The notes beneath the pieces were generated by a model that searched no databases, was not told the DNA's origin, and saw only the letters and a list, made by a program, of their open reading frames with translations. Below, in pieces: positions 1 through 12,100 of a stretch of DNA of 64,000 nucleotides. The stretch comes from a virus. A program made the position numbers and the translations under genes. The stretch spans positions 62,001-126,000 of IMG/VR virus record IMGVR_UViG_3300034683_000192; one strand, written 5' to 3'. Position 1 is the first letter of the stretch. Each line of letters opens with the position of its first letter.

Positions 1-3000
1 GCCACGCTACCTGAGTCGGGAGTAGCTTCAGATACCGTTCCGACACCATCTTCAGGATACCGCCGATCGTTGACAACGAATGCTTGTGCTGTACGACCAC
101 CTGCACCAGTATAAGTAAAACTGGATGCAATTTTCATTTCCTGAATAGGATTGATATCCTCAATTCCAATCATCGATTGGTCTTGCAGGATTCGCTGAAG
201 AACTGCATTAGGATTGATGCTGAACATCGCACCTGAACCTGGACGACGTTTGAAGCTCGCATGTTCTCGCATGATCTCGTTGTAGACGATCATGTTGAAC
301 CGTTCGTATGACCGAAGTCTATGATTACCCATCGCGGATGCTTCGAGATGCTGCGGTGTCACGAGCATATCTGTTGCACGAATGAGTAGATCTTTGAACG
401 TCGTAGGTTCTCCCATTTGGATGAGAGTTCCTCTGGTTTTTGCATCGACAAAATACGTGAAGGTATCTTCAATACCCTTCAAATAGTTTGTCTTAAATCC
501 CTTTGAAGTGAGCAACTCGTAATACACGTTTTTGGTATCGAGATCCTCAAAGAGGTAGTTCTTCGTATCGAACATCGACAGACCGGCAAGGATCAAAGAA
601 TTTCGCATCGGGTATCTTGGGATAACCAGTGCATAATCTTTGAACCTGATGATGATGTCTGATGGTTTGATATTTTGTCTCTGACGGTAGTTGATGAGTT
701 GGTAGTTTATCCCGAGATATTCGAGTACATGTCTCAAACCAAACTGGAAGCACAGCAAAAATCCGACAGGGAATTTCTTGTCAAGAATTTTGATGTCAGT
801 CCATTCGGTCAACCGAGTACTTGGCATACCAAATATCGTCGAGAACATGTCAATGAATGTCGTACGGAAAAGAATCTTCTTGGTAGTTGGGTTCACCAGT
901 GTGATGAGGTTGTTCGCACTGATAAACATTTTGTACAGTACATTCTCTCTGGTCGTTTCACCAAAAAGAATACCGTGTGATTTTTCCAATTGATTGAGTG
1001 TCTTCTCGTCGAGAGCATTTCCGAGTTGTGCGAAACGATCATTCAGATTGAAGTACATGTGCACAGGACAACTGCGATGATCCTTGAACTTCAACCTGCG
1101 ATAGATCGATGCAATATCTGCATATTCCGAGGAGATTCGATCATTGATCGATATCCCACCAAATTCAATAACGATGCGATCATTTTCTTTGTTCGCATTG
1201 TTGATGAGCTTTTGGAAATATGGAAGAAAGCTATGAGCTTTTGCTTCGTTTTTCTCTACGACAGTTTTGTTGTAGTACGACGCAAGTGAAACTCGTGTCG
1301 GAGAAACTTTACAGATGGGAAGGTTTGTCATCTGCTTTCGCAGTGCACACTTTACGCCATTGACGAGACAGTTGCCATTTTCGTCGACGTGCGGAAGAGT
1401 AAAGTTGATCGTGTGTTTCTTTCCATTGATGTCTTCAAACTTCATCTTGTATTTAACAAGACGATTAAGTGCATCAGACTGCATCGTCTCTTCGATACCA
1501 GTCAGATACATCCCGTGTTTGTTGAGACTGAGTGCAACTGCAGCGAGATCTTTGTGGAAGAATTTCTCCATGTAGATCTTGTCAAAACTTTGGATACTCG
1601 ATGATGCTTGTGAAGGATCAGGAAGTTGATCTTCAAGGAACTCGAGTTTATCCGATGTCAACTTTGGATCGACTGCTTGAGTGATGTGTTCCTCAATGGT
1701 CTTTCCGTTGAGTACAACTTTCTTCGATGCACTTGCGATATTCTTGAATCTTTCCTTTTGTTTGATGGTGAGTGAACTTTCTCGAAGAGTTTTCTCGATC
1801 TGTTCATCCACTTCGTCGAGGAAAGTTTGACCTTCTTTCGCAACTTCCTCAGGAGTCTCAAATGGTTTCATTTGAGACAATAGTCCTTCAAGCTCACGAA
1901 TCTCTTCATCGAGAGAATCGGTAGAAATATCCTCTCCCTGTGGAGGAATATCGAGTTGAATATCTTGAGTTTTCTGTGACTGTGAAGCAGTCCCCTCGAC
2001 GTCGGATTTCTCGTCGATTGGCGTACGAGTTACTACGTCTGAAGACTGATCAAATCCAGAGTAATCGAGAATCCTGAGCTTTCCTGCAGTGAGTTCAGGT
2101 TCGACTTTACCGATACCAGTGAGTGTCCCATACAGACTCTTTATTCTGTTGGACAGATCGATATCTTTTTCTGTATTCTGAATATCCGCAGACAGTTCGA
2201 GTTCTGCTTCTTCTTTAGGTCCAGATGCAACAACTTCCTGATCTTCAGTAGTTGTGACTACCTTTTCAGTCTTTGTTGCATTAAGGATATCGAGTTCTGC
2301 CTGATTTTCATCTTCGTTGACAGTTACGCCCATGTTAGCAAGGACGAATGCATTGAGCTGGTTCACGTACTTGTTGTACATCCGGTTTTCCGGATTAAGC
2401 TCTTTGGCATCGTGCAATGTCCAGAACATTGCGTAATTTATGTTTTCTACTCCAACAGTGAAAACGATGACTGTATTTGCCCATCTCTCTTTCGGATATT
2501 GATTGAACAGAGAAATGGTATCTTTTCCATTATTGGTAATGAAATTGAGCCAATGCATCATGAAGAAGTAGTGGAAGCTATTCTGCGATCTGATTGCAGA
2601 AGGAGCTTCACTCGTCTGCGCCATCATGAACTTCGATCGATCGTAGATATGATTGGACAAAGGAACAATGATGTATTGTACCTTTTCCATCGGCATTTTA
2701 CATGCAGTGTTGAGAATCGATCCGAGAATGACTTTGAATTGTCTATAGTTCGGAAGAGTATCTCTTACGATAGTGTGAAAGAGAGGATTGTGGTTGATTA
2801 ACGTCAAGGTATTCTGAGTACTTGGAATATCCTTGGGACTTGTGATTACACGAACCATGCGATCTTTCACTACACTCTTTCTGAATGTAAGAAGTTCTCG
2901 CATGAGGTTTTGACTACGGAAAAAGAATTTTTCCGTGATAGGAATTGGTCCGTCTTTATCCACGTGATCCATGGACAAGATAAATTTTCGATATGTCTCA

Positions 3001-3230
3001 TTTGCGTAAAATGGCGTTTTCAGATTCGGGATATCTGCCATCGGAAGATGGTTATCCCGCTGGTACATGTTGTCAAATGTGTGTATGATACTTCCGATAG
3101 GAAGTTGAATGTCTTTGGGAATAGGAGAGAATTTCGGTGCAAGATTCGACTGGCGAAAATTGAACATCTTTCTGAAGAACGCGCTGAAAATGAGTCGTTC
3201 TTCGCCAGGAAGAATAGGATCATCGAACAT
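1..3230 (-). CDS. RNA polymerase beta-like subunit, N-terminal half (partial, runs off left edge)
   Basis: The minus-strand reading frame is open from an ATG at 3230 (GGAGG just upstream) to the window edge, more than 1075 codons, and its 3' end is outside. Seen: close to the edge the protein reads INPIQEM then GAGGRTAQAFVVNDRR. This lines up with the RpoB stretch containing NPLSEITHKR and GPGGLTRERAGFEVRDVH. Earlier there is a Lys/Glu/Asp-rich middle and a segment with LVNGVKCTLRKQ, like the 'NG...Q' strand of RpoB. Established: in phiKZ phages beta and beta-prime are split over several genes and one set (gp178, gp149, gp180, gp80) is packaged in the virion. Inference: this is the phiKZ gp178 counterpart, part of the injected polymerase that reads early genes. 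A beta-prime piece is encoded at 13070-14761. Confidence 0.72.
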   Translation of the reverse strand, partial: MFDDPILPGEERLIFSAFFRKMFNFRQSNLAPKFSPIPKDIQLPIGSIIHTFDNMYQRDNHLPMADIPNLKTPFYANETYRKFILSMDHVDKDGPIPITEKFFFRSQNLMRELLTFRKSVVKDRMVRVITSPKDIPSTQNTLTLINHNPLFHTIVRDTLPNYRQFKVILGSILNTACKMPMEKVQYIIVPLSNHIYDRSKFMMAQTSEAPSAIRSQNSFHYFFMMHWLNFITNNGKDTISLFNQYPKERWANTVIVFTVGVENINYAMFWTLHDAKELNPENRMYNKYVNQLNAFVLANMGVTVNEDENQAELDILNATKTEKVVTTTEDQEVVASGPKEEAELELSADIQNTEKDIDLSNRIKSLYGTLTGIGKVEPELTAGKLRILDYSGFDQSSDVVTRTPIDEKSDVEGTASQSQKTQDIQLDIPPQGEDISTDSLDEEIRELEGLLSQMKPFETPEEVAKEGQTFLDEVDEQIEKTLRESSLTIKQKERFKNIASASKKVVLNGKTIEEHITQAVDPKLTSDKLEFLEDQLPDPSQASSSIQSFDKIYMEKFFHKDLAAVALSLNKHGMYLTGIEETMQSDALNRLVKYKMKFEDINGKKHTINFTLPHVDENGNCLVNGVKCALRKQMTNLPICKVSPTRVSLASYYNKTVVEKNEAKAHSFLPYFQKLINNANKENDRIVIEFGGISINDRISSEYADIASIYRRLKFKDHRSCPVHMYFNLNDRFAQLGNALDEKTLNQLEKSHGILFGETTRENVLYKMFISANNLITLVNPTTKKILFRTTFIDMFSTIFGMPSTRLTEWTDIKILDKKFPVGFLLCFQFGLRHVLEYLGINYQLINYRQRQNIKPSDIIIRFKDYALVIPRYPMRNSLILAGLSMFDTKNYLFEDLDTKNVYYELLTSKGFKTNYLKGIEDTFTYFVDAKTRGTLIQMGEPTTFKDLLIRATDMLVTPQHLEASAMGNHRLRSYERFNMIVYNEIMREHASFKRRPGSGAMFSINPNAVLQRILQDQSMIGIEDINPIQEMKIASSFTYTGAGGRTAQAFVVNDRRYPEDGVGTVSEATPDSGSV

Positions 3231-3270
3231 GGAAGTAGCCTCCTTGAATGTCTATACGATAAGTGATTGT

Positions 3271-3282
3271 ACAAAAAATAAC
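3271..3282 (-). promoter_or_regulatory. T-rich element upstream of polymerase beta
   Basis: Minus strand GTTATTTTTTGT between a hairpin and the beta gene. Shared with six other spacers; promoter or U-tract. Confidence 0.35.
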
Positions 3283-3299
3283 TTAGTATGGTCATTTTG

Positions 3300-3335
3300 A
3301 GAGTAGGACTCGTGGAATTCCACGAGTCCTACTCT
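3300..3335 (-). terminator. 36-base perfect palindrome
   Basis: Fully symmetric, 2 bases after the stop of the 3338 gene. No U-tract adjoins. Confidence 0.75.
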
Positions 3336-3337
3336 AG

Positions 3338-4174
3338 TCAGCAAAACTCTTCAGGTATGATGCCTACATACTGATAGTCACCATACATGAGCCACGACAT
3401 CGCTTTGGTCTCATTCAATGTCTTTCGTAACTTTCTAGCAAGTACAGCTTTTTCTTCTTTGGTAAAGCGCTGCATAGGGACGTATCCCGCTAGCATGCTT
3501 CGACTGTATACCTCTTTCTGCTTTTTCAGAATGTAGTCCCGAGTAATTTCAGTACGAGACTTGAGATTGCAGAAGCTTCGGAAATGATCGACGATTCTTC
3601 TTTCGAGTTTTTCTTTATCTCCTTTCAGTACGATTTTCGTTATATTTGTTTTGAGTAGCGTCATCTGCGCTGTGGAATTGTCTGCAACGAATACTACGCG
3701 ATGGTACCACTTGAATGGTGGAAATTTGTCCATAGTCTGTTCAACATTATCATGAAATCGATCTATGCCATCTATGGTGATGACATATTCCGATCTCACA
3801 ATTCCTCGGACTACCCTACCATCCTCGATGAATTGCATGCCGCAGTACGTTCCATCGAGTATTGGTATCGATGCTTTTTTCACCGGCTGATTGTCCGATA
3901 TGTATTTCATGAAAAATCGAATCTTACCTCCACCAGATACCGTAGTATCGAATGCGTGCTCGACGATACCTTCATATACGTCGAGTGCGTTCTGTAGCGT
4001 TGAGGAAAGATGGTCATCTCTGAGTTCTCGAATTGTTTTTGACTCAGAAACGACTTCTATAATTCGTCTGTATTGTGCAAATGTGAGAGGAATGCCATCG
4101 AGATCTTCCCACGAATGCGCGTACTTCTTTTCGGGTACAGGAAACTTGACATTAAAATTGCGTAATTTGAACAT
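3338..4174 (-). CDS. Unknown protein between polymerase beta and tail genes
   Basis: 278 residues from the ATG at 4174, chosen because AGGAG lies 7 bases upstream; an in-frame ATG at 4198 has no such site. The protein is soluble-looking and rich in Lys and Arg. The C-terminal third is helical and basic (KEEKAVLARKLRKTLNETK) and it ends in a Cys. No family recognised. It sits between a virion structural gene and the RNA polymerase beta piece, the place phiKZ gives to small virion genes, so a virion or polymerase-associated role is possible but unproven. A TATATTAC-like promoter lies about 50 bases upstream and a 36-base perfect palindrome directly follows the stop codon, so it may form its own transcription unit. 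Confidence 0.8.
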   Translation of the reverse strand: MFKLRNFNVKFPVPEKKYAHSWEDLDGIPLTFAQYRRIIEVVSESKTIRELRDDHLSSTLQNALDVYEGIVEHAFDTTVSGGGKIRFFMKYISDNQPVKKASIPILDGTYCGMQFIEDGRVVRGIVRSEYVITIDGIDRFHDNVEQTMDKFPPFKWYHRVVFVADNSTAQMTLLKTNITKIVLKGDKEKLERRIVDHFRSFCNLKSRTEITRDYILKKQKEVYSRSMLAGYVPMQRFTKEEKAVLARKLRKTLNETKAMSWLMYGDYQYVGIIPEEFC

Positions 4175-4222
4175 GGGTAGGCTCCTATGTAAATTCATTG
4201 GATTTAGGATTGGTTCAAATTT

Positions 4223-4230
4223 GTAATATA
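4223..4230 (-). promoter_or_regulatory. TATATTAC-like early promoter
   Basis: Minus strand reads TATATTAC, about 50 bases before the 3338-4174 gene. Same core as nine other spacers. Confidence 0.6.
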
Positions 4231-4243
4231 CTTACAAAAAGTA

Positions 4244-4276
4244 GATGAGAGACAGCCCACAGGGCTGTCTCTCATC
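4244..4276 (-). terminator. 15-bp hairpin after 4278 gene
   Basis: GATGAGAGACAGCCC stem with a 3-base loop, 1 base after the stop codon. Confidence 0.8.
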
Positions 4277-4277
4277 T

Positions 4278-6131
4278 TTAGTTGTTTCCGTATCTTGTCC
4301 ACGGAGTAAAGGCTGCAATGAGTCGTGGGACTGTAGACTGCCCGATATTGGTTGCCCAATAGAGCGGGTTTGCGTATGTCGATCTGAGAATTCTTAAGGA
4401 CGTGTTAAGTTTTCGGAAAAACTTCTCAGTCCATACAAGTCGCTCATTGAGACCAAGACCAGACAAAGTCAGGAGGTATTCCTGAAATGCTGAGTTAGAC
4501 CCAAAGATTTTGAATAGTTTAGCTCCTTCATCTGCAAGAGCCATATGCATGACAGGAGCAAGATCCTCGATAGTGAAGGATACTTCCACAGTAGTCGGAA
4601 GCATGCTATTGTTCCACCCAAATTCTTGCGCACCTCGTTTGATGGTCATTGACGTGATCATCCCAAGAGGAACAGAGAAGATACCCTTACTGAACGCACG
4701 AAGAACAAATGGTTGGGTATATCCATTTTCTCCGACAGATCTAGGCATCGTTCCTGCAAGAAGAAGGGATAGTGGTACCATGATATCCTGGAAGAATGAA
4801 CCAGGAGATCCATCCACTGCTTTAAGCGTCATCTGGAAGTTGTAGCTTTTTGAAAAGCTACTTCCTTGCCAAACTTTAGGAATATCGGCAAGACCAGAAC
4901 CAGTCATGATCCCGGCCCCTGTACCAATAATTCCAAGTACGCTTGAAGCTCCTTGGAATAGTCCTTGGACTGCATCACCGATGACGTTAAGTCCAGGGAT
5001 ATCTGCAACCTTACCACCCATCATGGAGAATACTTTATCCTTCATGCTGAGTGACTGTGAGTTAATCATACCTGCTACGGAAGATTCACCCACTTGGTTA
5101 CTGAGAGATTCGCTACTGTCGACGGACTTTTCGATACGGAAAGATACAAACTTATCCGCACCATGCATGGATGAATCAATTCTGGATATAACGTCCGAGA
5201 ACCATCCATCCGACTTTCCGTTTTTATCTCCAAGGAGATAATCTTCAGATGAGACATCCCCTCGATCAGTCCCAAGATATCGATCTCGAGTAGCGAGGAT
5301 TTTGTAGATGTCTACACCATTCCGAAGTATTTCTGGTACGGCATCAGGATCTGCACCATTGTTCGAATACAGATTCTTGTACGTCTCGTTCATTTGTCCG
5401 TCAGTCTGGCCACCAGGACCATTTGGAACAAGTCCCAAGTTTACCGCGACGTGAGCAAGAATACCGTTAACATACCGATAGTAAAGAGGCATCGCTGATC
5501 TGAAATCGTAATACCTCGTTACTCTATCAGTATCGATAACTTCTGCTGTCTTTTTCGCTAAGTAAATAATCGGAATTGTTGGAATGTTTATCGCAAGCCC
5601 GATCAGTGCTGTACCAGCAACTACTTTAGCGATAAGAGAACTTAAGATCTTTACTGTCGATTGCTCCCCGTTGTTCACGAGGTCGGCTACATCAGTATTG
5701 ATCAAGTTCTTATAGAAATCCAAAAGATTCCCATGTTGAGGACAGCCGAATGTCATGTGAAGAAGTTGCTGGGTCATGTCGTACGTTTCACTGTAGACAC
5801 GACCCAGACCATCGTAAGTACTTCCATTGATCCCTGTTACAGGATGAATGATGTCATCATTTCTACAGAACTGAGGGTAACAATTGATGGCATCGTTACC
5901 CCCAACTCTCGTAGATCGTACGTTAGCACGAATGTAGATTTCTGGTGTTATCGATGTGAGTTTTGTCGAGAAGTCCGACATACTCGTTTTGATAATTCCA
6001 TCCCCTGTACCTGCACTTGTGATGTAGTTCAGGGTCTCCTGAAATGTAGCGAAATCCTTCCCGATACGAAAGACATACGGCGATCGTGATGTCAATACGT
6101 TATCGTTGAATTCTGTTTGCGTTTTAAGCAT
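4278..6131 (-). CDS. Probable tail/baseplate-associated virion protein
   Basis: 617 residues, 13 bases downstream of the tape-measure-like gene and probably co-transcribed with it. Seen: a hydrophobic stretch around residues 160-190 (KVVAGTALIGLAINIPTIPIIYLA) and a glycine-rich apolar stretch near 400 (VLGIIGTGAGIMTGSG). The C-terminal third has the pattern PFVLRAFSKGIF ... MTIKRGAQEFGW ... TVEVSFTIEDL, typical of large phage tail or baseplate proteins of unknown detail. Inference: a virion component working with the tape-measure protein, perhaps in membrane contact during DNA delivery. The ribosome-binding site is weak (AAGGA 10 bases upstream), so the start is less certain than its neighbours. 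Confidence 0.7.
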   Translation of the reverse strand: MLKTQTEFNDNVLTSRSPYVFRIGKDFATFQETLNYITSAGTGDGIIKTSMSDFSTKLTSITPEIYIRANVRSTRVGGNDAINCYPQFCRNDDIIHPVTGINGSTYDGLGRVYSETYDMTQQLLHMTFGCPQHGNLLDFYKNLINTDVADLVNNGEQSTVKILSSLIAKVVAGTALIGLAINIPTIPIIYLAKKTAEVIDTDRVTRYYDFRSAMPLYYRYVNGILAHVAVNLGLVPNGPGGQTDGQMNETYKNLYSNNGADPDAVPEILRNGVDIYKILATRDRYLGTDRGDVSSEDYLLGDKNGKSDGWFSDVISRIDSSMHGADKFVSFRIEKSVDSSESLSNQVGESSVAGMINSQSLSMKDKVFSMMGGKVADIPGLNVIGDAVQGLFQGASSVLGIIGTGAGIMTGSGLADIPKVWQGSSFSKSYNFQMTLKAVDGSPGSFFQDIMVPLSLLLAGTMPRSVGENGYTQPFVLRAFSKGIFSVPLGMITSMTIKRGAQEFGWNNSMLPTTVEVSFTIEDLAPVMHMALADEGAKLFKIFGSNSAFQEYLLTLSGLGLNERLVWTEKFFRKLNTSLRILRSTYANPLYWATNIGQSTVPRLIAAFTPWTRYGNN

Positions 6132-6144
6132 ATCTCATCCATCC

Positions 6145-9100
6145 TTAAGTGCTGCGCGCACTAGCGGCAGGAAGCTTTCTATTCATAGAAATAGCAGGAG
6201 CTCCTGCAGACTTGGATACGTGAGACGGGGAACTCGAACTTGCTGGAGTAGCAACCGCAGATTGTGCTCCACTTGCAGTCATTGAAGCGACACTAGAGAA
6301 CCCACTGGAAATACCATCACGAATTTCCGTGAGAACTGTCTGGCTCGTAACCAGTGCATCGAGTCGATTGATGACTTGCACAAGATTCGTATTGATTTGA
6401 CGAAGTTCTGTGTTTCCACTATCTCCACCGGCAGTTTTTGTGGCTGCAGGAGTTTCAGTTGATACAGTCGGAGTGGGTGCACCATTAGGTACAGTCACCG
6501 ATGCCGTTTGTGCAGGAGTAGTCGTAGATGCTCTTTCGGTCATCGACGACGGGGCATTCCCACTAGCATCTGCTGCTGCATTGATCTTTGGTACATTCGG
6601 GGCTTGTGGTTTCGGTGTATTTTCTGCTACAGCTCCAGTGTCAGGAAGAGGAGTACCTGCAGTGGGTATACCTTCTTCCGTTTTAGCACCATCACTAGAA
6701 CTTTTTTCTTTAGCAAGCATGGCAAGTGCAATAGCTGACTCTTCACGGAATCTGCTCTTCACCGATGCCTGCACTGATGCGGTAGATGAAGGGAAATTAC
6801 CACTTCGCTTACCGTAGATAAGTTTGATGAGATTTTCAGGATCAGTCTGAGGACCAGCTTGAGCGTATGCTGCATTGAAGATCCTTGCAGCTCCTCCTGC
6901 ACCATGTTGAACTGCAGTTGACCACAGTACATCCTGAAGTGCCTTGGATTTGCTGACCATATCCTGAAGAGCAGGATTCAGACTACCGAGTGCTGGTTCG
7001 TAGTGGGTCTTTTGGATGAACTGATGTTCCAGATCACCCATTTTACCTTCCATAACGAGACGCTTCCACTCATTCGGTACAGCGCCATTACGGCTACCCG
7101 TATCGTACGGTCCGGCATCTCTGAGACGTTTTGCTACTTCGGCTCCATCGCCACCAGCACGATCGGCGAATGTGAGGAATCTTTCGAACGTACCAGTACG
7201 CGCTGCGATCTGGTATTTACCGTAAGAAGTACCTCCAGTACTGTCCCACCCGATAGCGACAGAACCCGCTTTCGCCGATTCGAATTTCGCTGAGAGAGCA
7301 CCCAATTCGTCGGAATTCGGCGGACTTGCTTTATATCCTGAAGTATCGATAGGTTCAATTTCTTTCTGACCTGGTGCAGAACCAAATCCGAAGAAACTCT
7401 TGGTCTTGTCCCAAAAGCTAGAACCTCTTGCTTCAGTGACATCAGACTTTGTGACTTTCTTATTCTGATCCGTCATTCTGGAAGATGCAGCTGCATAATC
7501 CGAAGAGGCTCCATATTTCTTCGTATATCTCGTTGTGTCGGAGTTGGCTTCTCTGCCTTGTTCCCCTGCATCGAGATCTTTCTGTGACTTAGTGTCTTTA
7601 CCCTCATCCTGATCTTTCTTCATCTTCGCGTATGTTTTGGTAAAGAGATCAAATCCCTTCTTATCAGGAGTAAGATCTCTATACTGCGAAGCATGGGATT
7701 TTGTTTGTTCGACAAAGATCTGACCAATCTGTTTGGACACGTCTTCAGGGATATCATCGATATTCCCGTAGTTGTATCCAGCCTTCTTGATAAGATCGAT
7801 ATAGATACGGAATGCCGGGTAGAATCTCTGTCTGTACCAAGTTGCCCAGTACCGAACTTCTTCTTCCGACTTACCGTTAAATCCGAACCGCATTGCCCAG
7901 TACTTGATGTCACTATCGTTCATGGGAGATGCAGATCTTTCGAATATCTCTGCAGTCTTTTCTTCGAGTGCAATCAGTTTCTTGGTGTAGGATTCACCAA
8001 AGATACCTGTACTTGTATCGAGATTGACTCCGTATGTCTTTGCTCTGGTCTCAATTCCTGCATCACCTGAAGGATTCAGATATTTGTAACCAAGATACGT
8101 AGCAGCGATAGTGCCACCAACAAGCCACCCAATTGGGTTAGATGCGATAAGTCCTGCAAGCGCAGAACCACCAGCAGCGAGTGCTCCTCCAGTCGCAGAC
8201 GCAAGTCCACCCAAAGAAGCCATGAGTCCACCGCCAGCAGCTGTCGCTCCAGCGGCAGTTGCTCCTGCTGCAGCAGCTCCGCCACCCGCAGCTGCACTGG
8301 CAGCAGCACCCATCCCAAGTTTAGTAGCTAGACCCCCAAGACCAACTCTGGCCATGAGACCACCAGCTGCTCCTTTAAGGCCACCCATGATGCCACCAGC
8401 AGCAGAACGAATACCAAGGAAGGTAAGGATCTTATCCATCCACCCACCATCGGCATTATCTGCAGCTTCTTTTTGTGCTTTCAGAGTACCCTTAGCAAGA
8501 TCTATCTGCTTCTTGCTATTATCGACCAGCGTCTTCAAGGATTCCTTGATAGATTTCTGGTCGAGAGCTGCGGCTTTTTCTGCTTTGTCTTTTCTACCAC
8601 GAACCAGTCTCTCGAATACGGTATCTTTCTTACCGTCAGCATCGAGATCTCCAGCAGTGGGATCGGATGATTGATCTTTTGTCTTAGCTGCTTTTCCCTC
8701 TCCAAATCTATCCACGAGAAAATCGTAGATCTTGTCGAGCTTATCTCCGACAAGTTCTTTGAGGGATTTTCTATTGACCGAAGTATCGTCAAACTTGAAC
8801 GCTTTTGCGAGCATGTTGTACGAGAACTTACCAGCCAACTTAGTCAAATCGAATGCTGTACCAAGACCACCAGCAAGGATTTTCATCAGTGGATTATCGG
8901 AGCTGAAGATATCTTTGATCTTCCCAAATCCTCCGAACATCTTACCGAGACCCTTCTTGGCAAATCCTAGTGCGCTAATACCAGTCGTCAATGGTTTGTT
9001 ATTGACATCCACGAGACCGTGATCGATATCTTCTTTTGAGATCAGAGTTTCACCAGACTTGGGATCAAGTACTGGATGCTTGATGTCAAATGAAGATTGG

Positions 9101-12100
9101 ACTTTTCGTCCACTCGGGAATACCACACCACTGACTTGTTTTTTCTTCGTCAAAAGAGGATTACCGGGATCGACCTCATCCTTACGATAGATATCGACAT
9201 ACCGGACATCAACGAGATTCTTGATCTTTCGACCGAGCTGCCTAGTCTTAACCAATCCTCTCTTATACTTTCCGCTGTATTTATCCTTGATACTGTCTTT
9301 CCAAGATGCGACACTTTCTCGCATGTTCTGGTATTTTCCAGACAGTCTCCCGAATGCGGATCTTCCTACTCCTCCGAGCATATCTGCGGTACCGTAAAGT
9401 CCACCCATAGCCATACCAGCCATGCGTTTACCCATACCAAGGATACCGCCGCTATCTCCGGCTCCTCCACTACCTCTACCGAATTTTCTCAGGTAGTCCA
9501 TTCCGTAGAGTGCACGAAGATACATGTCTTCTCCAAATCCGGCGACCTTTCCACCAAATCCAGAGAACTTTCCAGTCAAACGATTCTTTACATTGATGAG
9601 TCGTTCAAGCTGAGATTGACCGAATGTCTTTCCTCGATGCAGAAGGTTACCGAATACTGATCCGGTAGTTCCTATCAAAGAAAGCATTTTGTCATTCATT
9701 TCCGACGACGAAGCTGCTATCTTCTCCAGAAGATCGGGAACTGGGTGTTGTCTTTCTGCATGTGTTTTGAGTAGTTCAACGAGACCGCTAGTGTCTGCTG
9801 ATGCTACAGTAGGAACAGTTACTTGAGGATATCCGGAACGTCTGGCAATTCTTCGTCTTGGTGTACGAAGTTTGAGACCAGACGATGCGTACTCATCCAT
9901 ACTTGAACTTGTACCCAGATCTGCGAGTTGATCAGAGATCTGAATATCTCGTTCGTATTTTGCAAGTTCCGATTCGTTGATTTCGCGCGCATCAGAATCG
10001 CCGAGTAACTTCGTGAGTGACTTAACTACATCGTTAGTAGCTCTACGATCAGCGATTTCGCGATCAAGTCGACTTTTAGTGTAATCGGAAGTGGTGGTGA
10101 CACCTTCTGCGAATGAGTAAGAAGTACCACCTTGGGCAATACGTCTTACTGCATCCTGATTGATTTCAAACGAAGACCCTCTGGCCTCAAAGAGATCTTT
10201 AAGATGTCTTGCTTGGCCAAGAGTGTTAAGATGCTGTGGAAGAACATCGAGATACCCATCACGGCCCATCATCGAAATGATGTGACGATCTATCTCAATG
10301 ATAGATGCAATATTCTTCTTTCCAGATTCGTCGAACAAAGGTTCGACCATAATCCGCGCAACATCTCGTTTATTCGAGATACCCTCAAACACTCTGACGA
10401 TGTACTGCTCTTCCTTATCGGAAAGCTCGTCACCTTCTGCGTACTTCTTAAGAGCTTCTGGCTTTAAGTAGTACTTCTTGAGTGCATGATTGGTAATGAC
10501 TTTTGCAATAGTTTCGGAGACTTCGTCGAACGCGAGTACATCGCCACCCATATGCGCAGTTACGCCACGATAGGCACCGACTGCTTCACCAAGTGCACGA
10601 CCTCTCGCTTCATCTGTACCAAATGCTTCGTCTATGACCTTTCTACGGAAACTAGATTGACGAAGAAAATCTCGTTTCGTGTGGTCGTAGACGAGCTCTT
10701 CAGTATCCTTTCCGGTAGCAAGTTTCTCAAGGAGTTGAACGCTCTTTGCAAGATATCCAGGCATCACTTCAACGATACTCTGCCGTACTGCCCGGTCAAA
10801 TGGAACCGGCTCATACGGATTCGACATATCGTTGACGATAGATCCTGCGCCTCTGGTTACACCAGGTGCAAGAATATCCGCAAGAAACTCAGTCATCGAT
10901 CCTGGTTCAGCATTCTCCTGAAGCTCTTTTGCTTTGAGCATCATTCGAAGTTTGAACTGACTAGCTATATCTCCTACTCCACGAGTATACGGAGAAAGCA
11001 CACCTGGAGTATCGTAATCACCAAAGAGTTTCTTTGATGCTGCTTTACCCAATCTAGACGCAAGAAGAGCTCCTGCTATTCCACCTATTTTTTGTGCGCC
11101 GGTTTCTTCTTGTACTCCAAAGTCTTTCATGGACTCTTCGATGCTGGCGTACATGTCGAGGCCGCCAGCAGTCATTTGTAGTCCCTGAACGACAGGATCA
11201 AGTACCTTTGACTGAATATTCTTAAGGATGCGTCCACCCCATTCACCAAGACTGGTGTTGATTCTCTGGGATACGGACGCTCTCATCACGTCTTTGTAGG
11301 ATTCAGAAAGTTTCTGCTTCTGAATATCAGGGAGAGCTGAGTTGTGTCTGATTTGTTCAAGTTTGGTTTCAAGTACCTTTGCCATACCCTGAACGACAGC
11401 CAGAGTATCTTTGGCCACGAAGAGGTGATGGTACTTAAGTTCCAGACTCTTTTTAAGGTAACTGATACCTACAGTTTCAGTAAACGATTTTTGAAATTCA
11501 GTTGCAAGACGAATTGAGTCGACTACTTTGATGAGATTTTCATGCCGGGTAGTTTCGACTGTCTTGTTCGCCAGTCGTTCGACTCTCTCTTCGTCAAGTT
11601 GACCTTGTGCTCGTTTTTCTTGTACTGCAAAAATTTGCGCAAGAGTTTCGTTGATTGCTGCAGTTCTTGATTCTTCTACTGAGGCAGATTTGAATGACTC
11701 AGGAGTTTCAAGGATCTTATTGATCTTTCTCTCAAGACCTGCAGGAAGATATTTAGTATACTTCGGTGCGATGACTCGCGTTGCGCGTTTGATCGTAGTG
11801 ATATTCGCATTTGCGTCTCGAAGGAATTTCTGGCGCATAGCTTCTGCACCAGATGCAAACTGCATTCCTTCTCCGACAAGTGAACCTACCGACGGAATAT
11901 GATTGTCGATACTTCTTGCGAGCTGAGGTCCGATCTTCTTCGCAGTAGAAGTAAGACCAGATGTGAGCCCTTCGCGCACCTTGGTGATAGGTGTGCGATT
12001 GGAATCAGAATTCGAGACAGTAGTGTCATCGAAATTGAAGTCACCGAAGTCACTTTCAAAATCTTCGAATTCCGATCCAAGGTCGAGATCTTTGTTCTTA